From an uncultured Kordiimonas sp. (GTDB lineage Bacteria; Pseudomonadota; Alphaproteobacteria; Sphingomonadales; Kordiimonadaceae): a DNA stretch of 64,000 nucleotides. Within the stretch, counting starts at the first letter, position 1, and each line of letters begins with the position of its first letter. Positions 9,325 through 18,143 of this stretch are shown in pieces. The translations under genes were made by a program, and so were the position numbers. The notes beneath the pieces are model-generated. The model was not told the DNA's origin and did not search any database. It worked only from the letters and a program-made list of their open reading frames with translations. Location of the stretch: the NCBI GenBank assembly GCA_947503625.1, contig CANNEK010000002.1, positions 558,001 to 622,000 of the forward strand. The letters run 5' to 3'.

Positions 9325-10035
9325 TTGAAACCGGCTCTATATCTTGTTCCCGGAACAATGTGTGATGACCGTTTGTGGCTTCCACTGAAAGCACAATGGC
9401 CAGACGTTTTTTACCATTTCTGTGATTATCGAGCATGTTCAACATTGACCGAAATGATCGATGAAGTATTGGCAAATGCACCATCAAATGCCCATATCGT
9501 TGGATTTTCCCTCGGCGCCTATCTGGCCGCGCGGGCAGCCAGCAAACAGCCTGAAAAATTTAAAAGCCTGTCTTTAATTTCACCATCTCTAAATGGGTTA
9601 TCTCCCGCGGAGAAAGAACTGCGTATTGGCAGCGCAGAAATTATCAGGTCGACCAGCTACAAAGGCATGTCAATACAGCGAGCCAAACAGTTTCTCCATC
9701 CGGGAAATATTGAAAACACTGAGCTTCTGCAGACAATCACTGCAATGGAACAAAGCCTCGGACAAAAAACACTTGTTACCCAGTTGCTGGCAACTCTTGA
9801 TCGTGAAAATCTGGCACCGGTTCTGACAGCACTGCCGCTACCTACATTAATGGTTGGCGCCACAAGTGATGCCATTGCGCCGTATGATGATATGCTGCAT
9901 TTCGCGAAAACCATTGAACACATACAACTGGAAACCGTTTCCGAAAAAACAGAAGCATCAGGGCACATGATCCCGTTGGAAGCACCCGGGGAACTATCCA
10001 GTATCCTTAAAAAATGGACCCGTCAGCATCCATAG
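9325..10035 (+). CDS. Alpha/beta-fold hydrolase
   Basis: Predicted serine hydrolase of 236 aa. The oxyanion-hole segment is LYLVPGTMCDDRLW, the nucleophile elbow is GFSLG (serine), and the likely catalytic histidine lies in SGHMIPLE near the C terminus. The start is a TTG at 9325 with a weak ribosome-binding site. The next ATG (9358) would remove the conserved LVPG strand. The gene follows the oxidoreductase by 15 bases, so they are probably co-transcribed, and it ends before a hairpin shared with rho. The substrate cannot be inferred. Confidence 0.85.
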   Translation: MKPALYLVPGTMCDDRLWLPLKAQWPDVFYHFCDYRACSTLTEMIDEVLANAPSNAHIVGFSLGAYLAARAASKQPEKFKSLSLISPSLNGLSPAEKELRIGSAEIIRSTSYKGMSIQRAKQFLHPGNIENTELLQTITAMEQSLGQKTLVTQLLATLDRENLAPVLTALPLPTLMVGATSDAIAPYDDMLHFAKTIEHIQLETVSEKTEASGHMIPLEAPGELSSILKKWTRQHP

Positions 10036-10040
10036 AAAAA

Positions 10041-10070
10041 GCCCGCCGAAAATCCCGGCGGGCTCTATAA
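10041..10070 (-). terminator. Intrinsic terminator of rho (probably bidirectional)
   Basis: An 8-bp GC-rich stem, GCCCGCCG pairing with CGGCGGGC, closes a 7-base loop. On the minus strand it is followed by a run of T, fitting a terminator just after rho. On the plus strand it is followed by an AT-rich stretch ending TTTT and could also end the hydrolase operon. Confidence 0.8.
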
Positions 10071-10088
10071 TTTTGATGACTTTCAGGA

Positions 10089-11345
10089 TCAGTTGTTCAT
10101 CTGATTGAAAAAGTCCTCGTTGTTCTTTGCATCCTTGAGCTTGGTCAACAGGAATTCCATGGCATCCACTGTGCCCATCGGCGTAAGAATCCGTCGCAAT
10201 ACCCACATTTTGGATAATGTGCCAGGCTCGACCAGAAGCTCTTCTTTACGGGTACCGGATTTGAGAATATCAATCGCCGGGAATACACGTTTGTCAGCAA
10301 CCTTGCGATCAAGAACAATTTCACTGTTACCTGTACCTTTGAATTCCTCAAAGATCACTTCATCCATACGGCTGCCAGTTTCAATAAGTGCCGTTGCAAT
10401 GATGGAGAGCGACCCGCCCTCCTCAATGTTCCGTGCTGCACCAAAGAAACGTTTCGGTCGCTGGAGCGCGTTGGCATCCACACCGCCTGTAAGAACTTTA
10501 CCAGAAGATGGCACGACGGTGTTGTACGCACGGGCAAGGCGCGTAATGCTGTCGAGCAGGATAACAACATCCTTGCCATGCTCAACGAGGCGTTTTGCTT
10601 TTTCGATAACCATTTCCGATACCTGCACGTGACGTGATGCGGGCTCGTCAAAGGTGGATGAAACGACCTCGCCTTTCACGCTACGCTGCATATCGGTGAC
10701 TTCTTCAGGTCTTTCGTCAATCAGCAGAACAATTACATAACATTCAGGATGATTTGCCGTAATCGACTTGGCAATATTCTGCAACAGTACCGTTTTACCG
10801 GTTCTTGGTGGTGCCACAATCAAGGCCCGCTGGCCCTTGCCGATTGGTGCAACCAGATCAATCACCCTCGGTGATTTGTCCTTAACCGTTGGATCATCTG
10901 GATCGAGTTTCAGCTTATCGTCTGGGTACAAAGGCGTCAGATTATCGAAATGAATTTTGTGTTTGGTCTTTTCCGGTTCGTCAAAATTGATTGACGAGAC
11001 CTTCAGCAAGGCAAAATAGCGCTCGCCGTCTTTGGGTGCCCTGATCTGGCCTTCAACCGTATCACCTGTACGAAGTGCAAATCGCCTGATCTGGCTGGGA
11101 CTGACATAAATGTCGTCCGGACCCGGAAGGTAATTCGCTTCAGGACTTCTAAGGAAACCAAAACCATCAGACAGGATCTCGATGACCCCTCCTCCGGAGA
11201 TTTCAATATCATCCTCGGCAAGTTGCTTGAGAATGGCGAACATCATGTCCTGCTTGCGCATGCTGCTCGCGTTTTCGACGCCGGATTCTTCTGCTAATGC
11301 CAGTAGATCGGCGGGTGACTTTTCTTTGAGATCCTGAAGATGCAT
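10089..11345 (-). CDS. rho: Transcription termination factor Rho
   Basis: Hexameric RNA-dependent ATPase and helicase that ends transcription. The 418-aa protein starts [15 protein letters not shown], typical of alphaproteobacterial Rho. An N-terminal Rho-N and cold-shock-like RNA-binding domain follows ([21 protein letters not shown], in part). Then come Walker A APPRTGKT, Walker [17 protein letters not shown] and the Q-loop/R-loop region. The ATG at 11345 is chosen because the reading from TTG 11357 only adds four residues not seen in the family. hemJ lies upstream on the same strand. Confidence 0.97.
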   Translation of the reverse strand: MHLQDLKEKSPADLLALAEESGVENASSMRKQDMMFAILKQLAEDDIEISGGGVIEILSDGFGFLRSPEANYLPGPDDIYVSPSQIRRFALRTGDTVEGQIRAPKDGERYFALLKVSSINFDEPEKTKHKIHFDNLTPLYPDDKLKLDPDDPTVKDKSPRVIDLVAPIGKGQRALIVAPPRTGKTVLLQNIAKSITANHPECYVIVLLIDERPEEVTDMQRSVKGEVVSSTFDEPASRHVQVSEMVIEKAKRLVEHGKDVVILLDSITRLARAYNTVVPSSGKVLTGGVDANALQRPKRFFGAARNIEEGGSLSIIATALIETGSRMDEVIFEEFKGTGNSEIVLDRKVADKRVFPAIDILKSGTRKEELLVEPGTLSKMWVLRRILTPMGTVDAMEFLLTKLKDAKNNEDFFNQMNN

Positions 11346-11667
11346 TGGATCGCCCAAACTCTATTGTTAATGTGACTAAGGTGTGACGGGTGGATTTTTT
11401 GAATCCTGGCTTGAAATAAGCAAAAGCTGATACAAAAATTCTGTGTCTGCGGCTTTTTTATGCGGCGATAACCCAGTTTTCGCTGCTTGAATGAAACTTT
11501 TCCTGTCTCTATTTCAATACTGAGGACTAAATACGGGAAAGTTGTGACGCACCGATAGAAAACACCGGTTCGAGTAAAGCCTATCACCATTCCAACAAGT
11601 GTCAAGCAATGGTTCCCTTGACAACTTATTTAAAGCAACACAACCATGCAGATCGATCAAAAATACC
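11346..11667 (-). other. Intergenic leader between hemJ and rho
   Basis: This 322-base gap has no credible gene. It should contain the rho promoter and 5' leader, since rho is often autoregulated through its leader in other bacteria. I see one promoter-like pair, listed separately. No clear hairpin terminator after hemJ was found, and no RNA family is recognised. Confidence 0.5.
11578..11605 (-). promoter_or_regulatory. Candidate sigma-70-type promoter for rho
   Basis: Read on the minus strand, a perfect TTGACA -35 element (11605-11600) is followed after 16 bases by TAGGCT (11583-11578), preceded by TG as in an extended -10. The -10 match is poor (three of six), so the call is tentative. The position about 230 bases upstream of rho would give a long leader. 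Confidence 0.35.
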
Positions 11668-12111
11668 TTAAAACGGTTTTACAACAGCGAGAATCACAAC
11701 AAGGATTATGACCAAAGCAGGCACTTCGTTAACAGCACGGTAGAATTTTTCGGTTTTTGGCCTTTCGCCGCGAACAAGGGCCTTGAGTTGAACACTGAGA
11801 AATACATGAAACCCCGTAAGTGCCACAACAAGCAACAATTTGGTATGTAACCAACCGCCGGCACCAAAACCAATATGCATGACAAGCATCAGCCCAAAAA
11901 TCCAGGCAATCATCATTGCAGGATTCAGGATGATTTTTTTCAGCCGTGTTTCACGGTCTATCCAGCGCGCATCTTCCTCTGAACCAGCATCATATCCCAT
12001 ATGATAGGCGAAAAAACGCGGCATCATAAACAGACCAGCCATCCAGAAAATGACAAAAATAATGTGCAGGGCTTTTACCCACAAATAGGTTGCCCCTAAA
12101 AAGCCTTCCAT
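11668..12111 (-). CDS. hemJ: Protoporphyrinogen IX oxidase HemJ
   Basis: Integral membrane enzyme oxidising protoporphyrinogen IX to protoporphyrin IX, the penultimate step of heme synthesis in most alphaproteobacteria. The 147-aa protein has four predicted membrane helices and the family's conserved histidine in the first helix (WVKALHIIFVIFWMAGLF), with MPRFF and LKKIILNPAM following. It sits 32 bases after hemE, another heme gene, on the same strand. That order is common near alphaproteobacterial origins. Confidence 0.93.
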   Translation of the reverse strand: MEGFLGATYLWVKALHIIFVIFWMAGLFMMPRFFAYHMGYDAGSEEDARWIDRETRLKKIILNPAMMIAWIFGLMLVMHIGFGAGGWLHTKLLLVVALTGFHVFLSVQLKALVRGERPKTEKFYRAVNEVPALVIILVVILAVVKPF

Positions 12112-12143
12112 GACTAAACTCCAAATTCTTTATTTACAGCAAG

Positions 12144-13175
12144 CTAGCGCCTGAATGCCTTTACCGTATTGGATAGAAGCTCAACATTCTCCGGTGGGGT
12201 TTCCGGCACAAACCCATGGCCCAAATTGAAGATATGGGGGCCATTTTTCAACGCGTCGAGAATTCGATGGGCTTCGTCGACCATCCGCTGTCCGCCTGCA
12301 ACAACCAGATGCGGATCAATACTGCCCTGTACGCAAACAGTTTTCTGCAAATTCTCCGCCGCCCAGGAAAGAGGTACTCCCGTATCAAGAGACACGGCGT
12401 CCACCCCGGTTTCGGCAACAAACTTTGTATACTGGGCTCCGGCAAGGCGGGGAAAACCTATTATTGGTGTTTCAGGGTGCTTTGATCTTACAGCGTCAAC
12501 GATAGCTTTCGTTGGCTTTATCACCCATTCATCAAAGGCACCTTCAGGAAGAGCTGCTGCCCAGCTATCGAAAATCTGCACCGCATCTGCACCGGCCTCG
12601 ATTTGTCGACACAGATATTCAGCTGTTGCATCAACGAGCAAACTCAGGATTTTACCAAACAATTCAGGGTTTCCATACCCCATTTGACGCGCGGCCGCAT
12701 GATCCTTGCTGCCAGCCCCCTGGATCATATAGGTGGCAACCGTCCAGGGTGCGCCGGCAAAACCAAGAAGTGTTGTTTCTGCCGGAAGCGCGTTTTTGAG
12801 CCGCGCAACAGTTTCGTATACCGCACCAACCTTGTCATGAAAAGAAGCAAGCGAGAGCTTGTCAAATTCATCTTGTCCTTTAACAGGCTTAAGCTGTGGA
12901 CCAATGCCAGCTTCAAACCAGACATCCTGACCCAACCCATCCGGTACGACCAGAATATCAGCAAACAGGATTGCGCCGTCCATTCCAAAACGTCTGATCG
13001 GTTGCAATGTCACTTCTGCAGCCTTGTCGGGACTGTAGCAAAAATCCATGAAGCTTTTGGTGGTAGAACGAACCTCACGATATTCTGGAAGATACCGTCC
13101 AGCCTGGCGCATAAACCAAAATGGTGCCCGATCACCAGGGTTTCCTTTTAGCGTTTCCAGAAGTAATTTACGCAT
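12144..13175 (-). CDS. hemE: Uroporphyrinogen decarboxylase
   Basis: Cytosolic enzyme decarboxylating uroporphyrinogen III to coproporphyrinogen III. The 343-aa protein has the N-terminal signature PFWFMRQAGRYLPEYR, the ILFADILVVPDGLG region with the catalytic aspartate, and the GFAGAPWT-A-YM segment. The C-terminal NLGHGFVPETPPENV is typical. It is the last gene before the putative origin and transcribes away from it. In Caulobacter the origin also adjoins hemE. Confidence 0.97.
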   Translation of the reverse strand: MRKLLLETLKGNPGDRAPFWFMRQAGRYLPEYREVRSTTKSFMDFCYSPDKAAEVTLQPIRRFGMDGAILFADILVVPDGLGQDVWFEAGIGPQLKPVKGQDEFDKLSLASFHDKVGAVYETVARLKNALPAETTLLGFAGAPWTVATYMIQGAGSKDHAAARQMGYGNPELFGKILSLLVDATAEYLCRQIEAGADAVQIFDSWAAALPEGAFDEWVIKPTKAIVDAVRSKHPETPIIGFPRLAGAQYTKFVAETGVDAVSLDTGVPLSWAAENLQKTVCVQGSIDPHLVVAGGQRMVDEAHRILDALKNGPHIFNLGHGFVPETPPENVELLSNTVKAFRR

Positions 13176-13313
13176 GGTCTTTTGATACCTCTTGCAGGGT
13201 TTATCAGATAAATTTCCAGGTCATCTTGGCAATAAAATCCTATATCGCACTGAACCTCTAATAATAATAGAATTAAAAATAGAATGGTTGTTATAGTGGA
13301 AGCCTGTGAATTC

Positions 13314-13335
13314 TGTGGATAACCACTTATCCCCA
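13314..13335. promoter_or_regulatory. Inverted pair of DnaA boxes in oriC
   Basis: TGTGGATAA (the exact complement of the DnaA box TTATCCACA) and TTATCCCCA (one mismatch) face each other across 4 bases. This back-to-back arrangement is a likely high-affinity DnaA binding point at the edge of the AT-rich stretch. Confidence 0.75.
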
Positions 13336-13400
13336 GAAATATCCCATAAATTTCCAAATTATCTGAAACATGGCGTTGGCATTTTCCGTGTTGGTAAACT

Positions 13401-13409
13401 TGGGGATAA
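13401..13409 (-). promoter_or_regulatory. DnaA box, one mismatch
   Basis: TGGGGATAA is the complement of TTATCCCCA, one base from the consensus DnaA box. It lies centrally in the putative oriC. Confidence 0.6.
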
Positions 13410-13624
13410 CTCAGGGAATTAACCGTAAGAAGCATAGTTTATCTGTGTAAACAGGAACTAAATACTGTGTGAGTTCCGGGGATAAATTGTTGCCTTGAGC
13501 ATAAATGAAATAACTTTCCCCATAACAATGACTTTGTGCACAACATTCACAAACTAGCTAAAAACCACTTCCCAAAATGAGGGTAAAAACCATACCCTGT
13601 TTGTTCATGCTGTTGTGAGGCTGG

Positions 13625-13633
13625 TTATCCACA
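13625..13633 (+). promoter_or_regulatory. DnaA box, perfect
   Basis: TTATCCACA matches the consensus exactly. It lies 66 bases before the start of the PPSR gene, so DnaA bound here could also affect that promoter. Confidence 0.75.
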
Positions 13634-13699
13634 GAGTTATCAAACTGCTTCGCTGCGACTCGACCCATTGTCCAAAGGCATTCTGTAGACAGGACCAAG

Positions 13700-14575
13700 A
13701 TGAATTTCAGCCTAAAAAATAGTGATGAAACCAACGAATATCATTTGCATCTGGTTTCCGATTCAACAGGTGAGACGCTTGAAGCAATTGTATCTGCTGC
13801 GCTGGTTCAGTTCGAAGGTGTTGCCGTGCACAAACATTATTGGCCACTTGTTCGGACAGCAATGCAAATGAGCCGCTTGATGCAGGATATAAAAGAACAG
13901 CCCGGACTTATAATGTATACGCTGGTGAACCCGGAAATTCGCGAAGTTCTGGAAAAAGAATGCCGCAATGCAAATTTACCGGTTTTGCCGATCCTTGATC
14001 CGGTAATTAACCTTCTGGGATCCTATTTTGGTGTTCAGGCATCTCATAAACCCGGCCGCCAGCACACCCTTGATGCCGATTATTTTGAGCGCATAGACGC
14101 GCTTCAATTTTCAATGGCGCACGATGACGGCCAATTGATTGAAGACCTGCCTCAGGCTGATATTGTTCTTATCGGGGTATCGCGTTCGTCGAAAACACCA
14201 ACAAGTATTTACCTTGCGAACAAGGGTTTCAAAACCATGAATGTGCCGTTTGTGCCAAATGTGCCCATGCCTCCTCTTTTGGACATACTGCGCGACAAGT
14301 TTGTCATTGGCCTGACCACCAGCCCTGAGAGGTTGGCGCAAATTCGAACCAACAGGCTCAGGTCGATAAATGAAGATGAAGAAGGCAGTTATACCGACCT
14401 TGAACAGATTCAGGACGAGATCAAACAGTGTCGCCGCTATTGTACAGACAGAGGCTGGCAAACCATTGATGTGACACGCCGGTCTATCGAAGAAAGCGCT
14501 GCCGCGATCCTTAACCGTTACAATCAATGGCTGGATGGGGGCGGAACCAGAAAAAAACAGTTGTCTGAGCCGTGA
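13700..14575 (+). CDS. Pyruvate, phosphate dikinase / PEP synthase regulatory protein (PPSR, DUF299)
   Basis: Bifunctional ADP-dependent kinase and Pi-dependent pyrophosphorylase that switches pyruvate phosphate dikinase or PEP synthase off and on. The 291-aa protein begins with the family signature HLHLVSDSTGETLEAI, and has the P-loop-like GVSRSSKTPTSIYLA segment and the conserved GLTTSPERLAQIR. The target enzyme is not in the window. It starts just right of the putative origin and overlaps maf by the GTGA junction. Location directly beside oriC is common in alphaproteobacteria. Confidence 0.95.
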   Translation: MNFSLKNSDETNEYHLHLVSDSTGETLEAIVSAALVQFEGVAVHKHYWPLVRTAMQMSRLMQDIKEQPGLIMYTLVNPEIREVLEKECRNANLPVLPILDPVINLLGSYFGVQASHKPGRQHTLDADYFERIDALQFSMAHDDGQLIEDLPQADIVLIGVSRSSKTPTSIYLANKGFKTMNVPFVPNVPMPPLLDILRDKFVIGLTTSPERLAQIRTNRLRSINEDEEGSYTDLEQIQDEIKQCRRYCTDRGWQTIDVTRRSIEESAAAILNRYNQWLDGGGTRKKQLSEP

Positions 14576-15183
14576 CAAAACCAGCCAGCCCTTTCATAAT
14601 TCTGGCTTCAGCCAGCAAGACACGCAAACAGCTTCTTGAGAATGCAGGTGTTGAGGTTTCTGTGCGGCCAGCTTTGGTCGATGAAGTTGAACTCAAACAA
14701 AGCCTTATCGAAAGCGCTGCCAATGCCCGGGATATTGCAGACGCACTCGCAGATGCCAAAGCAAGGTCGGTGGCTATGGTTCGGCCAAATGATATGGTGC
14801 TCGGTGCAGACCAGCTTCTGGTTCAGGGTGGCAGGCTGTTTTCAAAAGCCAAATCTCCCGATGAGGCAAGAGAAACCCTGGCAGCATTATCCGATAAGAA
14901 ACACCAGCTGGTGTCAGCTGTGGTTATATATGATCATGGCCGTCCTGTTTGGCGGCATGTTGAAACAGCAACTTTATCGGTAAGGCCTCTGTCCGCGGCC
15001 TTTATTGATACCTATCTGGAAAAACTTGGAGACGATGCCTTCTGGAGTGTCGGGTGCTACCAACTCGAAGGGCTGGGGATACAGCTCTTTGACAGGATAG
15101 AGGGCGATCATTTCACCATTCTTGGTTTGCCGCTTATTCCGGTGCTCGACTTCCTTCGCCGTCAAGGCATATTGCCGGAGTGA
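14572..15183 (+). CDS. maf: Maf family nucleotide pyrophosphatase
   Basis: Nucleoside triphosphate pyrophosphatase of the Maf/HAM1 fold (203 aa), thought to remove modified nucleotides and linked to septum control. The N-terminal ILASASKTRKQLLENAGV segment corresponds to the family's S-x-S-x-R-R/K box. VLGADQLLVQGG and the later CYQLEGLGIQLF motif place it in the Maf superfamily. The first arginine motif is less standard than in E. coli YceF, so substrate preference is open. The start is GTG at 14572, overlapping the previous stop. Confidence 0.9.
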   Translation: MTKPASPFIILASASKTRKQLLENAGVEVSVRPALVDEVELKQSLIESAANARDIADALADAKARSVAMVRPNDMVLGADQLLVQGGRLFSKAKSPDEARETLAALSDKKHQLVSAVVIYDHGRPVWRHVETATLSVRPLSAAFIDTYLEKLGDDAFWSVGCYQLEGLGIQLFDRIEGDHFTILGLPLIPVLDFLRRQGILPE

Positions 15184-15188
15184 ACACA

Positions 15189-16085
15189 GTGAGCAAAACC
15201 ATGCAGAACCCAACCAACGATAACCAGACAAAAAACCAGTTCCGAGCTGCGGTTATTGGTTCACCCATTGCACAGTCATTGTCGCCGTTGATGCACAACT
15301 ATTGGTTCCGGGCGTGCGGGCTTCCGGGTCAGTATCAGGCACTTGAAGTGGCCCCTGGCGACTTGCAGGCCCAGTTAAATACTTTCCGCTCAGACGGCTA
15401 TGCGGGCTTCAACATCACCGCGCCCCATAAAACTTCGATTGTTCCCATGCTGGATAAAATTACTCCGCTGGCTCGCCAGATGGGAGCTGTCAATACGGTC
15501 AAAATCGCTGCGGACGGTACAACAACAGGCATCAACACCGATGGCATCGGCTTCATCAAGCATTTGTCAGCAACCGCATCTGGCTGGCCGAAGGACAGAC
15601 CTGCGTTGCTGTTGGGCGCGGGCGGTGCAGCGCGGGCGGCGGCGCTTGCACTGATCAATGCCGGTGTGCCGATGGTTATGATTTGCAACCGGACAAGAGC
15701 GAAAGCAGAAACAATCGCGCAGGAACTGGGCCGAGGCCGTATGACAGTGGTCGACTGGGAAGACAGGGCTGATGCGGTTGCTGGTGCCGGTCTTGTTGTC
15801 AATACAACGGTGCTGGGCATGGAGGGAAGCGCTTCTCTCGAGATTGATCTGTCATGTGCGCAAACCGATACCGTCGTTTATGACATTGTTTACAAACCGA
15901 TTGAGACAGCGCTGTTAAAAGACGCTCGTCAACTAGGCCTCAGAACGGTCGACGGGTTGGGTATGCTGGTTTATCAGGGGGCGGTCGCTTTCAAGGTCTG
16001 GTTTGACCAGGATGTTGGCTATGACGACACATTGCATGCGTTGCTGCTTGATGCTTTGGGGGAAACCGAAGGGTGGGCGAAATGA
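15189..16085 (+). CDS. aroE: Shikimate dehydrogenase
   Basis: NADP-dependent reduction of 3-dehydroshikimate to shikimate in aromatic amino-acid synthesis. The 298-aa protein has [16 protein letters not shown], the catalytic-lysine region [13 protein letters not shown] (normally NVTxPxK), [13 protein letters not shown] for NADP and [12 protein letters not shown] 15189 is preferred because GGAG ends 8 bases upstream. GTG 15180 (overlapping maf) has no spaced ribosome site, and ATG 15201 is a third option. Overlap with coaE suggests translational coupling. Confidence 0.94.
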   Translation: MSKTMQNPTNDNQTKNQFRAAVIGSPIAQSLSPLMHNYWFRACGLPGQYQALEVAPGDLQAQLNTFRSDGYAGFNITAPHKTSIVPMLDKITPLARQMGAVNTVKIAADGTTTGINTDGIGFIKHLSATASGWPKDRPALLLGAGGAARAAALALINAGVPMVMICNRTRAKAETIAQELGRGRMTVVDWEDRADAVAGAGLVVNTTVLGMEGSASLEIDLSCAQTDTVVYDIVYKPIETALLKDARQLGLRTVDGLGMLVYQGAVAFKVWFDQDVGYDDTLHALLLDALGETEGWAK

Positions 16086-16678
16086 TGATTGTTGGCCTTA
16101 CGGGCTCGATTGGTATGGGCAAGTCTGAAACGGCGAAAATGTTTCGGGAAAAGGGCGTGCCTGTTTTTGATGCTGATGCCACTGTGCATGCGCTACAGGC
16201 TGAAGGCGGAAGAGCAATACTCGCAATAGAGGAGGCCTTTCCGGGTGTGGTTGAAAGTGGCCGTCTTAACAGGGGAAAACTGGGTGATATTGTTTTTGCG
16301 GATCCTGATGCAAAAAAGCGGCTTGAGGCAATAATCCACCCCATGGTGGCAGAAGAGCGTATTCGATTTTTTGATCTTGCTGCATCTCGGAACGTTCCTT
16401 TTGTCGTTCTTGATGTTCCCCTGCTGTTTGAAACGGGGGGCAACACAGCATGTGATAAGGTTGTTGTTGTCTCTGCACCTGCTGATGTTCAGAAAAAACG
16501 GGTTCTTGCCCGGTCCGGTATGACAGCAGAAAAATTTGACCATATAGTTGCTCGTCAAACACCGGACGCTGACAAACGTGCCGGTGCTGACTATATTATC
16601 GAGACGGACAGGGGGCTCGATCATGCACGGGTTGCCGTCAGCCGGATTGTGAACGAGTTAACAGAGCAGGCATCATGA
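16082..16678 (+). CDS. coaE: Dephospho-CoA kinase
   Basis: Phosphorylates dephospho-CoA in the last step of coenzyme A synthesis. The 198-aa protein begins [21 protein letters not shown] (P-loop in GSIGMGKS), then DADATVHAL and the [17 protein letters not shown] lid region. The ATG at 16082 overlaps the aroE stop as ATGA and is preferred over GTG 16073. Its own stop overlaps the dnaQ start in the same way, so PPSR-maf-aroE-coaE-dnaQ is probably one transcript. Confidence 0.95.
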   Translation: MMIVGLTGSIGMGKSETAKMFREKGVPVFDADATVHALQAEGGRAILAIEEAFPGVVESGRLNRGKLGDIVFADPDAKKRLEAIIHPMVAEERIRFFDLAASRNVPFVVLDVPLLFETGGNTACDKVVVVSAPADVQKKRVLARSGMTAEKFDHIVARQTPDADKRAGADYIIETDRGLDHARVAVSRIVNELTEQAS

Positions 16679-17343
16679 CAAGAGAATTGATTTTCGATAC
16701 AGAAACAACGGGGTTTGACCCCATGACCGGCGACCGCCTGATAGAAATTGGTCTTGTGGAAATGGTCGACAGGTCTTTGACCGGCTCCAATTATCATGCC
16801 TATGTAAACCCCGAGCGCGATGTCCCGGAAAGCGCCTTCAAAATTCATGGCCTTTCAACGGAGTTTCTCAAAGACAAACCGGTTTTCTCGGAAGTGATGG
16901 ACGAATTCGCCGAGTATGTTGGCGACGACAGCGTGCTGGTGGCGCACAACGCCGAATTTGATATGCGCTTCATTAACTGGGAGCTTGAAAACGCGGGCCG
17001 TCCGATCATCCACGCTAAAAGATTTATAGATACGCTGGCAATCGCGCGCACCAAATTCCCGGGAGCAGCAAACAGTCTGGATGCACTTTGCAAACGCTTT
17101 GGTGTTAACAACACGCACCGAACCCTGCACGGCGCGTTATTGGATGCTGAAATTCTTGCTGATGTATATATCGAGCTTCTGGGTGGCCGTCAGGCCGGGC
17201 TTGATCTGGCGGTTCAGAAAACAGTGATTGCAACCGGACCCAGGAAAGAGCGACCTCACCGCACCTTCGCGGTAAACGACGAAGACCTGACGGCTCACGA
17301 AGAGTTTGTCAAAACCCTGAGCAATGCAGTGTGGTTGAACTAG
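16675..17343 (+). CDS. dnaQ: DNA polymerase III epsilon subunit (3'-5' proofreading exonuclease)
   Basis: Proofreading exonuclease of the replicative polymerase. The 222-aa protein shows the DEDDh exonuclease set: Exo [10 protein letters not shown], Exo [15 protein letters not shown], and Exo III with H-x-x-x-x-D in [14 protein letters not shown]. The length and C terminus fit DnaQ of alphaproteobacteria. It overlaps coaE by 4 bases and converges on lepB with a 2-base gap. In many relatives secB would follow here; see findings. Confidence 0.95.
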   Translation: MTRELIFDTETTGFDPMTGDRLIEIGLVEMVDRSLTGSNYHAYVNPERDVPESAFKIHGLSTEFLKDKPVFSEVMDEFAEYVGDDSVLVAHNAEFDMRFINWELENAGRPIIHAKRFIDTLAIARTKFPGAANSLDALCKRFGVNNTHRTLHGALLDAEILADVYIELLGGRQAGLDLAVQKTVIATGPRKERPHRTFAVNDEDLTAHEEFVKTLSNAVWLN

Positions 17344-17345
17344 TT

Positions 17346-18143
17346 CTAGTCAATTGAATTAAAGAAACGCCCGAGTGGAACACCGAGGGGGCAGAAAATA
17401 TCCTTGCCCTGATCGCAGTCGTAAAGGCTGAAGGTGGTCACATCGGCGCGGCCAACCAGATAGGCTTCCGGTACATAACCAATATCACCCAGGTTCCGGC
17501 TATCACTTGAACCATCGCGGTTGTCGCCCATCATGAAATAATGGCCCGGTGGCACTACAAACGGCCCGGCATTATCATACAGGCCACTATCTGTGCTTTC
17601 ATAAATCCGGTGAACTATACCGTTTGGCAAGGTTTCGTCATATTCTTTGACACGGCGCTGAGCACCATTGTAGCTGGTGTAGGTTACCTCGCGCACCAGT
17701 GAGCGCTCCACAACATCACCGTTGATGTAAAGTCTGCCGCCGCGCATCTGAATGCGGTCGCCAGGCAGGCCAACCACACGTTTGATGAAGTCTTCATAAT
17801 TGCGTTTGGGCAGGGTGAAAACAGCAACGTCACCCCGTTCGGGCGCGTCTTCGAAGACGCGGCTTTCCGGGATAAAACCCGGGTCAAAATAAAAGCTGAA
17901 TCGGTTGTAACCATACGACAGTTTTGAGACGAAAATACGGTCACCAACTTCCAGTGTTGGTTCCATACTGCCGGACGGAATATGAAAACTTGTCCAGCCG
18001 AAGGTGCTGAACACAACATAGAAAAAGAAAATAACGACAATGTCTTTTGCGAAGGCTACAGCTTCGTTTTTTTGTTTGCCTTTTGAGGAATCAGCGCTTT
18101 TTTTTGCGCTTTCTGCGTTTTCTATGGGATTGCCTGCTGTCAC
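17346..18143 (-). CDS. lepB: Signal peptidase I
   Basis: Inner-membrane serine-lysine protease that removes signal peptides after Sec or Tat export. The 265-aa protein has a hydrophilic N terminus, one strong membrane helix (about 32-50), box B HIPSGSMEPTL with the nucleophile serine at about 59, the catalytic lysine region FIKRVVGLPGDRI, and box E GDNRDGSSDSR. The start is GTG with AAGG about 7 bases upstream. It may serve the many secreted proteins in this window. It is divergent from dnaK across a 374-base gap. Confidence 0.95.
   Translation of the reverse strand: MTAGNPIENAESAKKSADSSKGKQKNEAVAFAKDIVVIFFFYVVFSTFGWTSFHIPSGSMEPTLEVGDRIFVSKLSYGYNRFSFYFDPGFIPESRVFEDAPERGDVAVFTLPKRNYEDFIKRVVGLPGDRIQMRGGRLYINGDVVERSLVREVTYTSYNGAQRRVKEYDETLPNGIVHRIYESTDSGLYDNAGPFVVPPGHYFMMGDNRDGSSDSRNLGDIGYVPEAYLVGRADVTTFSLYDCDQGKDIFCPLGVPLGRFFNSID

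Larger units (their letters stand above)
13200..13690. other. oriC: Putative chromosomal replication origin (oriC)
   Basis: This 520-base gap between divergent hemE and the PPSR gene has no open frame of note. It holds two perfect DnaA boxes (TGTGGATAA at 13314-13322 and TTATCCACA at 13625-13633) and two one-mismatch boxes (TTATCCCCA at 13327-13335 and its complement at 13401-13409). A weaker box lies at 13477-13485. An AT-rich stretch at about 13256-13295 could be the unwinding element. Nearby genes on the two sides mostly point away from this region, and parS sites lie 8-10 kb to the left. The hemE link matches Caulobacter. Confidence 0.85.

Noticed and set aside
11618-11623. Plus-strand TTGACA in the hemJ-rho gap
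   Set aside because: No -10 match and no plus-strand gene downstream that it could serve.
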